Assembly (NCBI GenBank): GCA_964548535.1
Contig: CAZJRQ010000060.1
Location: 1 to 7,032, forward strand
Length of the DNA: 7,032 nucleotides
Source of the DNA: CAZJRQ01 sp964548535
GTDB taxonomy: Bacteria > Bacillota > Clostridia > Oscillospirales > Ruminococcaceae
Direction of reading: 5' to 3'
The notes beneath the pieces are model-generated. The model saw only the letters and a program-made list of their open reading frames with translations. It ran no database searches and was not told the origin of the DNA. A program made the translations under genes and the position numbers. This document shows, piece after piece, positions 1 to 5,246 of this stretch (the first letter of the stretch is position 1; each line of letters opens with the position of its first letter).

Positions 1-1
1 T

Positions 2-64
2 TTGGAAAATTGTCATAATTTTATCACACAACTTTATGAAACGCTTAAGAAAATTTATGGCTAG
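2..64 (+). CDS. Possible C-terminal tail of an upstream gene (partial)
   Basis: One frame is open from the window edge and ends at TAG 62-64, reading LENCHNFITQLYETLKKIYG. The peptide is amphipathic and looks like an ordinary protein C-terminus. It stops about 30 bases before the promoter of the next gene, where an upstream gene would be expected to end. Twenty open codons in AT-rich DNA is weak evidence. A second + frame is also open, to about position 116, but it runs through the promoter. The product cannot be identified. Confidence 0.3.
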   Translation: MENCHNFITQLYETLKKIYG

Positions 65-95
65 CTGTGATTTTTGTGAAACTATACTCACATAC

Positions 96-124
96 TTGCA
101 ATTTTTAACGATTTAGAGTATAAT
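96..124 (+). promoter_or_regulatory. Sigma-70/SigA-type promoter for the HAD-pheA genes
   Basis: A -35 element TTGCAA (96-101, four of six consensus bases) lies 17 bases before a perfect -10 element TATAAT (119-124). Transcription would begin near 131, giving a leader of about 23 nt that carries the ribosome binding site AAGGAG (140-145), eight bases before the ATG at 154. No operator or riboswitch fits in so short a leader. The assignment rests on sequence match only. Confidence 0.7.
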
Positions 125-153
125 TGAAATAAGAAAATTAAGGAGTGATTTGA

Positions 154-819
154 ATGCTTAAAGCTGTTATTTTTGATATGGACGGACTAATTTTAGATAC
201 AGAGAAATTACTGCAGAAGTTTTGGTGTCAGGCGGCAAAATTTTACGGTTATGAAATGGCTCCTGAGATTGTTCTGGGAATGCGGTCTTTGTCATCTAAA
301 TTCGCGGCGAAATATCTGCGAAAGGTTATGGGTGAAGATTTTGACTATCAAAAGGTTAGAGCAAAGCGCATTCAGCTTATGAATGATTATATATTGGAAA
401 ATGGTGTTGATAAAAAAGCTGGTCTTGATGAGCTTTTAGATTATATTTCTACCACCCCACTTAGAGCGGCTGTTTGCACAGCAACTGATTTTGAGCGTAC
501 AAAAATGTATCTGCAAAACGTTGGAATTTTTGATAAGTTTGACGATTTTGTTTGTGGAAATATGGTTGAAATAGGAAAACCTGCACCTTATATATACAAG
601 TATGCGTGTGAGCGTCTTGAGCTTGATCCGAGTGAGTGCATTGCTCTTGAGGATTCTCCTAATGGTGCGATTTCGGCATCGCTTGCTGGAATTGATACCA
701 TTATTGTACCTGATTTATCAAAACCGTCGGATGATATTAAGCCTTTGATTATGGCAGAGTGCGAGAGCCTTTGTGATGTTATAGATTTGTTAAAACCGAT
801 TGTGCAAAAATCAGAATAA
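154..819 (+). CDS. HAD-superfamily phosphatase (beta-phosphoglucomutase-like subfamily)
   Basis: This 221-residue cytoplasmic protein has all four motifs of the haloacid dehalogenase superfamily. Motif I is FDMDGLILDTE with nucleophile Asp8 and acid/base Asp10. Motif II is Thr109 in VCTAT, motif III is Lys142 in GKPAP, and motif IV is Glu166-Asp167 in ALEDSPNG, which binds Mg2+. The helical stretch at about residues 17-85 is the cap domain of the beta-phosphoglucomutase-like group. Family members hydrolyse phosphate esters of small sugars or nucleotides. The GLILDTE form of motif I is more typical of phosphatases than of true phosphoglucomutases, but the substrate cannot be read from sequence. 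The start is fixed by AAGGAG eight bases upstream. It is the first gene after the promoter at 96-124, and pheA follows after 37 bases, so the two are probably co-transcribed. Nothing links it biochemically to phenylalanine synthesis. Confidence 0.88.
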   Translation: MLKAVIFDMDGLILDTEKLLQKFWCQAAKFYGYEMAPEIVLGMRSLSSKFAAKYLRKVMGEDFDYQKVRAKRIQLMNDYILENGVDKKAGLDELLDYISTTPLRAAVCTATDFERTKMYLQNVGIFDKFDDFVCGNMVEIGKPAPYIYKYACERLELDPSECIALEDSPNGAISASLAGIDTIIVPDLSKPSDDIKPLIMAECESLCDVIDLLKPIVQKSE

Positions 820-842
820 TATGAAAAAATCAAATAAATTTT

Positions 843-848
843 AAGGAG
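843..848 (+). promoter_or_regulatory. Ribosome binding site that sets the pheA start
   Basis: AAGGAG here lies eight bases before ATG 857 and five bases before the in-frame TTG at 854. The usual spacing and the better start codon favour ATG 857, so the protein begins MDLQQLRDG with no extra residue. Confidence 0.75.
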
Positions 849-856
849 TAAATTTG

Positions 857-1969
857 ATGGATTTACAGCAGTTAAGAGATGGAATTAATGATATAGACAG
901 TCAAATTGAACAGCTTTTTATAAAGCGAATGGAGCTTTGCTACAACGTTGCGGAGTATAAAATTGAAAATAATCTGCCAGTTTTTCAGAGCGACCGAGAA
1001 GTTGAGATTATCAACCGAGTTCGTGGAAATATGCCAGAGGATTTAGAGGGTTCGGCAGAAGTTTTGTTCACGACTTTAATGGATATTTCAAAGTGCAAGC
1101 AGTATCAGCGCTTTTTTGCTGATCAAAATAAAATTGATTATGAGCCACTTGATTTGAGCGGTAATCACAAGGTTGCTGTACCTGGAATTAGCGGTTCTTT
1201 CACACACATTGCTTGTCAGAATGTTTTTGATGATTTTACGCCAGTTTTTTATGACGGATTCGAGGATGTTTTTTGTGCTGTTGAGAATGGCGAGACTGAA
1301 TTTGGAATTGTTCCTATTGTAAATTCTACAGCAGGTTCGGTTGGGCAGACTTATGAACTTTTGAAAGAATATGATCTTAAAATTTTCGGAACAACAAAGG
1401 TTCAGATTGCACATTGTCTTGCTGTTAAAAAGGGCACTGCTTTTGAGGATATCACGGCAATTTATTCGCATAAACAGGCGTTAATGCAATGTTCGGAGTT
1501 TATTAAAGAAAATAATTTAGAGACACATAAGTCAGCAAATACATCTTTAGCGGCAAGTTTTATTAAGGATTCAGATGAGCCATATGCGGCAATTTGTTCA
1601 GAGCAGTGTGCGAACGAGCAGGGGCTTGAGATAATCAATCGCGATATTTCTGACGCTGAGAAAAATTACACAAGATTTATTGTGATTTCAAAGAAGATTT
1701 TACGCTCAGAAAATGCGAATATCGTATCGGTTTCGTTGGCGTTGCCACATACATCGTCGGCACTTTATAGACTGCTTACAAAATTCTCAGTTGCAGGACT
1801 AAACTTGACAATGATTGAGAGCAGGCAGATTGCCAACACGGATTTTGACGTAGTCTTTTACATGGATTTTGAGGGAGCGATAAATTCGCCAGACGTTGCA
1901 AAACTCATGAGCGAGTTGGCGGCAGAGCTTTCATACTTTAAGTTCTTAGGCAACTATGAAGAAATGTAA
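857..1969 (+). CDS. pheA: Bifunctional chorismate mutase / prephenate dehydratase (P-protein)
   Basis: This 370-residue enzyme converts chorismate to prephenate and then to phenylpyruvate, the committed steps to phenylalanine. Residues 1-90 are an AroQ-type chorismate mutase; Arg7, Arg24, Lys35, Arg47 and Glu48 match the active-site residues of the E. coli P-protein. Residues about 105-280 are the dehydratase domain, with AVENGE (141-146), NSTAGSV (156-162), SHKQALMQC (204-212) and the catalytic threonine of the TRF motif, Thr272. Residues about 288-366 are an ACT domain for allosteric control by phenylalanine. Two motif positions are unusual: the dehydratase motif usually read as PIENS is PIVNS (Val155), and the ACT motif usually read as ESRP is ESRQ (321-324). 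Total length is close to the 380-390 residues usual for P-proteins. It follows the HAD gene by 37 bases and precedes ispF by 82 bases. Identity as a P-protein is secure; unaltered activity and feedback control are not. Confidence 0.93.
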   Translation: MDLQQLRDGINDIDSQIEQLFIKRMELCYNVAEYKIENNLPVFQSDREVEIINRVRGNMPEDLEGSAEVLFTTLMDISKCKQYQRFFADQNKIDYEPLDLSGNHKVAVPGISGSFTHIACQNVFDDFTPVFYDGFEDVFCAVENGETEFGIVPIVNSTAGSVGQTYELLKEYDLKIFGTTKVQIAHCLAVKKGTAFEDITAIYSHKQALMQCSEFIKENNLETHKSANTSLAASFIKDSDEPYAAICSEQCANEQGLEIINRDISDAEKNYTRFIVISKKILRSENANIVSVSLALPHTSSALYRLLTKFSVAGLNLTMIESRQIANTDFDVVFYMDFEGAINSPDVAKLMSELAAELSYFKFLGNYEEM

Positions 1970-2013
1970 CTGTACGATTATACGGACATATATATTGTTT
2001 GGTTAACTGTACG
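1967..2013 (+). repeat. 10-base direct repeat between pheA and ispF
   Basis: TAACTGTACG occurs at 1967-1976, where its first bases are the pheA stop codon, and again at 2004-2013, 37 bases apart. A six-base inverted pair, TATACG (1979-1984) and CGTATA (2012-2017), lies in the same stretch. Such an arrangement could be a regulator site or the trace of a small duplication. I see no convincing promoter or terminator in this 82-base spacer. Confidence 0.35.
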
Positions 2014-2051
2014 TATATTTGCATTAATATGATGTAAAGGAGAGCATTCCG

Positions 2052-2648
2052 ATGATGAGAATAGGTTACGGATATGACGTTCACAAGCTTGTTGAAGACA
2101 GAAAGCTTATACTTGGCGGGGTAGAAATTCCGCACGACAAGGGTTTGCTTGGCCATTCAGACGCTGACGTTTTGGTTCATGCGATAATGGATTCGCTTTT
2201 GGGAGCGGCGGCTTTAGGTGACATCGGCAAGCTTTTTCCTGATACTGACAATGCTTACAAGGGTGCTGACAGCATAATACTTTTGCGGGAAGTTTGCAAG
2301 GTGCTTGGTGAGAATGGATACGCGATTTCGAATATTGACTCGACAGTAGCGGTGCAAGCGCCAAAGCTTTCATCGTACATTATGTCGATGCGTGAAAAAA
2401 TTGCAGGAGCTTGTGGGGTTCAAATTTCGCAGGTGTCGGTTAAGGCGACTACTGAGGAAGGACTTGGCTTCACAGGCGAAAAGCTTGGAATTTCGGCTAC
2501 GGCGGTTTGCTTGATTGATGAGCGAGAGGCGAAGTTTAAGTTTGTNNNNNNNNNNNNNNNNNNNNNNNNNNNNNNNNNNNNNNNNNNNNNNNNNNNNNNN
2601 NNNNNNNNNNNNNNNNNNNNNNNNNNNNNNNNNNNNNNNNNNNNNTAA
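2052..2648 (+). CDS. ispF: 2-C-methyl-D-erythritol 2,4-cyclodiphosphate synthase, 3' end in assembly gap
   Basis: IspF cyclises 4-diphosphocytidyl-methylerythritol 2-phosphate to methylerythritol cyclodiphosphate, with release of CMP, in the MEP isoprenoid pathway. The zinc ligands Asp9, His11 and His43 are present in GYGYDVH and GHSDADVLVHAIMD. The family signature KATTEEGLGFTGEKLG (131-146) is intact. AGGAG at 2038-2042 is nine bases before the first of two adjacent ATG codons, which favours 2052 over 2055. Real sequence covers 164 codons up to 2545, then 100 N follow. As written, the frame reads through the N and meets TAA at 2646-2648, giving 198 residues. IspF is normally about 155-160 residues and the fold is already complete before the gap, so that length is an artefact. 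Closing the gap on the shared nine bases gives a tail KFKFVFALSK and a stop at 2671-2673, for 170 residues. Its GC content, counted on a few lines, is nearer 48 percent, higher than in the genes after the gap. Confidence 0.93.
   Translation: MMRIGYGYDVHKLVEDRKLILGGVEIPHDKGLLGHSDADVLVHAIMDSLLGAAALGDIGKLFPDTDNAYKGADSIILLREVCKVLGENGYAISNIDSTVAVQAPKLSSYIMSMREKIAGACGVQISQVSVKATTEEGLGFTGEKLGISATAVCLIDEREAKFKFXXXXXXXXXXXXXXXXXXXXXXXXXXXXXXXXXX
2546..2645. other. Assembly gap (100 N)
   Basis: Exactly 100 undetermined bases, the usual placeholder for a gap of unknown length. The nine bases just before it (2537-2545, TAAGTTTGT) equal the nine just after it (2646-2654). This suggests two contig ends that overlap and were not merged, in which case little or no sequence is missing. 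Confidence 0.97.
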
Positions 2649-2837
2649 GTTTGTCTTCGCATTAAGTAAATAAAGAAATTCAATTTATTATGTTTTAAAA
2701 ATGAATTATATGTTGTCTTACGCATGTGTCACAAATGTATTGATTAAATCATATATCTTGTCATTTAGTACTATGCGAGTTATTTAAGTTTCAAAGTAGA
2801 AATATTTGTGAAATTGTGATAAATCAGCGATGTTTGG

Positions 2838-2866
2838 TTGACAATAATGTCGAATTAGTGTATACT
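2838..2866 (+). promoter_or_regulatory. Near-consensus sigma-70/SigA promoter for the polysaccharide genes
   Basis: A perfect -35 element TTGACA (2838-2843) is separated by 17 bases from TATACT (2861-2866), which differs from the -10 consensus at one base. Transcription would start near 2873, about 220 bases upstream of rfbA. It is the best promoter match in the window and the likely driver of rfbA-rfbB and perhaps the genes beyond. The long leader leaves room for control of elongation, but no known leader motif was recognised. Confidence 0.72.
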
Positions 2867-2969
2867 GTATTAGTAAATGTTATTGATATTTGAGTTTTTA
2901 TGAATTGAATGTTGATGTTTGTTGTGGTGTGTGGATTTTAACAATTACTCCACAATATTACTGATCATT

Positions 2970-3077
2970 ATAAATTTCAAAAAATCATTGTTATGTATAG
3001 TCGCAAATAGATATGATGATTCTCTTGAAGATGCTTCTAGTAATGTTTATACTAGGGATTTGTTTGGGAGAGATTAA
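2970..3077 (+). pseudogene. 3' remnant of a second UDP-glucose 6-dehydrogenase gene
   Basis: The frame ending at TAA 3075-3077 encodes VANRYDDSLEDASSN followed by VYTRDLFGRD. This aligns without gaps to the C-terminus of the complete ugd in this window (IANRYDSCLDDVKAK, then VYTRDVFMRD). By hand count 18 of the last 33 residues match. At DNA level 55 of 78 bases match between 3000-3077 and 6426-6503, including the stop codon. Many differences are silent third-position changes, so this sequence evolved as coding DNA. Similarity fades upstream of about 2970, and the nucleotide-binding and catalytic domains are absent, so no enzyme can be made from it. With 30 percent base difference it is not a recent copy of the downstream ugd; it is the end of a diverged relative that was cut away. 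Its stop codon lies next to the rfbA ribosome binding site, which suggests an ancestral ugd-rfbA order. A neutral 5' boundary cannot be set exactly. Confidence 0.82.
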
Positions 3078-3091
3078 GGGAGATTTTAGGT

Positions 3092-3985
3092 ATGAAGGGT
3101 ATAATTTTAGCAGGAGGTTCAGGCACACGACTTTATCCGTTAACAAAGGTGACATCTAAGCAGCTTTTGCCTGTTTATGATAAGCCAATGATTTATTATC
3201 CGCTTTCTACACTGATGTTGGCAGGGATTCAAGATATATTAATAATTTCTACACCAGATGATACTCCACGTTTTGAAAACTTACTTGGCGATGGTAATCA
3301 ATTCGGTGTTAATCTTACATATGAAATTCAACCATCTCCCGATGGGCTTGCTCAGGCTTTTATTATTGGTCAAAATTTTATTGGTGATGATAGCTGTGCA
3401 ATGGTTCTTGGTGATAATATTTTCTATGGTGGTGGCTTTTCGCGTTCTTTAAAAGAGGCTGCTAATAAAGCGGAAAATGGTGAGGCTACTGTATTTGGTT
3501 ACTACGTAAATGATCCTGATAGATTTGGAATTGTTGAATTTGATGAAAAAGGAAAAGTTGTCTCTGTTGAAGAAAAACCACAAAATCCTAAAAGTAACTA
3601 TGCAATAACAGGGTTGTATTTTTATCCTACTGGGGTTTCTGAAATGGCTAAAGATGTAAAACCATCTGCTAGAGGAGAACTTGAAATTACAACTTTAAAT
3701 GAAATGTATCTTGAAAATGATAATTTGAATGTTGAGCTATTAGGACGTGGATATGCTTGGCTAGACACAGGAACAATGGATAGTTTAGTTGATGCTGCTG
3801 ATTTCGTAAGAATGGTTGAAAAGCGTCAGGGAGTAAAAATATCAGCCCCAGAGGAAATTGCATTTAGATATGGATGGATTGATAAGGAAAAACTTCTTAA
3901 GTCTGCCTATCTTTATGGCAAGTCCCCTTATGGTAAACATTTAAAAGCAGTAGCAGAGGGCAGATTTATTAGTACAGTAAAGTAG
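3092..3985 (+). CDS. rfbA: Glucose-1-phosphate thymidylyltransferase
   Basis: RfbA (RmlA) joins glucose-1-phosphate and dTTP to give dTDP-glucose and pyrophosphate, the first step towards dTDP-rhamnose and other dTDP-deoxysugars, in the cytoplasm. The 297-residue length is normal for the family. The N-terminal nucleotide-binding signature GGSGTRLYPLT spans residues 8-18 with Arg13, followed by Lys23 in SKQLLPVYDKP. Asp108 in LGDN and Asp225 in WLDTGT are the metal-binding aspartates, and Lys162 in EEKP contacts the sugar phosphate. RGELEITTLNEMYL (194-207) is the usual family segment. The enzyme is typically a tetramer inhibited by dTDP-rhamnose; that is family knowledge, not visible here. 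AAGGGAG (3076-3082) lies nine bases before the ATG and overlaps the stop of the ugd relic. rfbB follows after 25 bases, so the two form an operon driven from 2838-2866. Confidence 0.96.
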   Translation: MKGIILAGGSGTRLYPLTKVTSKQLLPVYDKPMIYYPLSTLMLAGIQDILIISTPDDTPRFENLLGDGNQFGVNLTYEIQPSPDGLAQAFIIGQNFIGDDSCAMVLGDNIFYGGGFSRSLKEAANKAENGEATVFGYYVNDPDRFGIVEFDEKGKVVSVEEKPQNPKSNYAITGLYFYPTGVSEMAKDVKPSARGELEITTLNEMYLENDNLNVELLGRGYAWLDTGTMDSLVDAADFVRMVEKRQGVKISAPEEIAFRYGWIDKEKLLKSAYLYGKSPYGKHLKAVAEGRFISTVK

Positions 3986-4010
3986 TCGTTTAAGCAATGG
4001 AGGATAATAT

Positions 4011-5030
4011 ATGACAATTATAGTAACTGGCGGAGCTGGATTTATCGGAAGCAACTTTGTGTTCTATATGCTTGATAAGCATCCTGACTATCGTATCGTG
4101 TGTTTGGATAAGCTGACTTATGCTGGAAATATGTCGACTTTAGCTCCTGTTATGGATAATCCGAATTTTAGATTTGTTAAGGAAGATATTTGTGACAGAG
4201 AGGCTGTTTACAAGCTGTTTGAAGAAGAAAAGCCTAATATGGTTGTAAATTTTGCAGCGGAATCTCATGTTGATCGTTCTATTGAGAATCCTGAGGTTTT
4301 CTTGCAGACAAATATTCTTGGAACACAGGTACTTATGGATGCTTGCAGAAAGTATGGTATTGAGCGTTATCACCAGGTTTCAACTGATGAGGTGTATGGC
4401 GATTTGCCACTTGATCAGCTTGATTTGTTCTTTACAGAAGAAACTCCTATCCAAACTAGCAGCCCATACTCTTCTTCAAAGGCTGGAGCGGATTTGTTAG
4501 TTCAAGCGTATAACAGAACTTTTGGATTACCAGTAACTATCAGTCGTTGTTCAAACAACTATGGACCTTATCATTTCCCAGAGAAGCTTATTCCGCTTAT
4601 GATTGCTAATGCACTTAACGATAAGCCTTTGCCTGTATATGGTGAGGGAATTAATGTTCGTGATTGGCTATATGTTGAGGATCACTGCAAGGCTATTGAT
4701 TTGATTATTCATAATGGTCGTGTGGGTGAGGTTTATAACATCGGCGGACATAATGAGATGAAGAATATCGACATCGTAAAGCTTATTTGTAAGAATCTTG
4801 ACAAGCCCGAAAGCCTGATTACTTATGTCACTGATAGAAAAGGTCATGATATGAGATATGCAATTGACCCAACTAAGATTCATGATGAGCTAGGTTGGCT
4901 TCCTGAAACAAAATTTGCTGATGGAATTAAGAAAACTATTGCATGGTATCTTGATAACAAGGAATGGTGGGAGACTATTATTTCTGGTGAGTATCAGAAT
5001 TATTATGACGAAATGTATGGTAATAGATAA
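4011..5030 (+). CDS. rfbB: dTDP-glucose 4,6-dehydratase
   Basis: RfbB (RmlB) converts dTDP-glucose to dTDP-4-keto-6-deoxyglucose with a tightly bound NAD+. It is an extended short-chain dehydrogenase: the Rossmann motif GGAGFIG is at residues 7-13, and the catalytic Thr125-Asp126-Glu127 triad sits in STDEVYGDL. The Tyr153-xxx-Lys157 pair is in YSSSKAGAD, and SRCSNNYGPYHFPEKLIP (178-195) is a family hallmark. The 339-residue length is typical. GGAGG (3999-4003) lies seven bases before the ATG, and only 25 bases separate it from rfbA, so coupled expression is expected. Its product normally passes to RfbC and RfbD to make dTDP-rhamnose, but neither gene lies in the window. They may be elsewhere, or the keto sugar may feed another dTDP-deoxysugar. 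After the stop there is a 216-base spacer with no visible terminator. Confidence 0.97.
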   Translation: MTIIVTGGAGFIGSNFVFYMLDKHPDYRIVCLDKLTYAGNMSTLAPVMDNPNFRFVKEDICDREAVYKLFEEEKPNMVVNFAAESHVDRSIENPEVFLQTNILGTQVLMDACRKYGIERYHQVSTDEVYGDLPLDQLDLFFTEETPIQTSSPYSSSKAGADLLVQAYNRTFGLPVTISRCSNNYGPYHFPEKLIPLMIANALNDKPLPVYGEGINVRDWLYVEDHCKAIDLIIHNGRVGEVYNIGGHNEMKNIDIVKLICKNLDKPESLITYVTDRKGHDMRYAIDPTKIHDELGWLPETKFADGIKKTIAWYLDNKEWWETIISGEYQNYYDEMYGNR

Positions 5031-5246
5031 GTAAGGGGATTATGTGTGATATAAAATAAAAAACGTAAATTTATGGATTGTATATAATAGGACTATAAAA
5101 TTAATTGTGATAATTATGAGTATTTCATGGAAACGCACAAGTAGTTTACCTGTTTCTCAATTTTATTATATCAAATTTTTTGCCAGCGTACTACAGGTTT
5201 CATTACTTTTTGTGCATTGAGCAAAGCGAAAGGAACGGTCAAAAAA
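5031..5246. other. Spacer between rfbB and ugd with a 34-codon open frame
   Basis: This 216-base spacer is much longer than the 25 bases between rfbA and rfbB. It has an AT-rich patch with TATAAT at 5083-5088, but no good -35 element 16-18 bases upstream, so a ugd promoter is possible but weak. An ATG at 5116 opens a 34-codon frame ending at TGA 5218-5220 with a hydrophobic second half (FYYIKFFASVLQVSLLFVH). It has no ribosome binding site, so I do not call it a gene. No terminator hairpin was seen. Confidence 0.5.
5229..5234 (+). promoter_or_regulatory. Ribosome binding site that sets the ugd start
   Basis: AAAGGA lies 12 bases before ATG 5247, somewhat longer than ideal. An in-frame TTG at 5217 lies upstream of this site and would add ten lysine-rich residues with no similarity to the family N-terminus, so ATG 5247 is preferred. 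Confidence 0.6.

Larger units (their letters stand above)
2674..3091. other. Non-coding stretch: spacer, promoter, leader and ugd relic
   Basis: This AT-rich stretch holds no intact gene on either strand. I see nothing in 2674-2837: no terminator hairpin with a T run, and no clear repeat. From 2838 there is a near-consensus promoter, and its transcript would have a leader of about 220 nt before rfbA. In the leader a weak six-base-pair hairpin can form between TGTGGA (2930-2935) and TCCACA (2949-2954) with a 13-base loop. It has no T run and does not look like a terminator. The last part, from about 2970, is the 3' remnant of a UDP-glucose dehydrogenase gene. Confidence 0.7.

Noticed and set aside
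1088..1471. 127-codon open frame on the minus strand inside pheA
   Set aside because: pheA motifs cover the same bases on the + strand. The minus-strand product resembles no family I know and is a by-product of AT-rich codons.
2107..2373. 88-codon open frame on the minus strand inside ispF
   Set aside because: It lies fully within the well-supported ispF gene, has no ribosome binding site, and its cysteine-, histidine- and proline-rich product looks like antisense noise.
2420..2725. Minus-strand open frame across the N gap
   Set aside because: It is open only because N codons cannot be stops, and it overlaps the ispF signature region.
2930..2954. Hairpin TGTGGA/TCCACA as a transcription terminator or attenuator
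   Set aside because: The stem is only six base pairs with a 13-base loop and no following T run.
2970..3077. The ugd relic as an attachment-site duplication left by a mobile element
   Set aside because: The copies differ at about 30 percent of bases with mainly silent changes, and no integrase, transposase or terminal repeat is present. Divergent recombination fits better.
5217..5246. Ten extra codons at the start of ugd from a TTG
   Set aside because: The ribosome binding site lies downstream of this TTG, and the added residues do not match the family; ATG 5247 is better.
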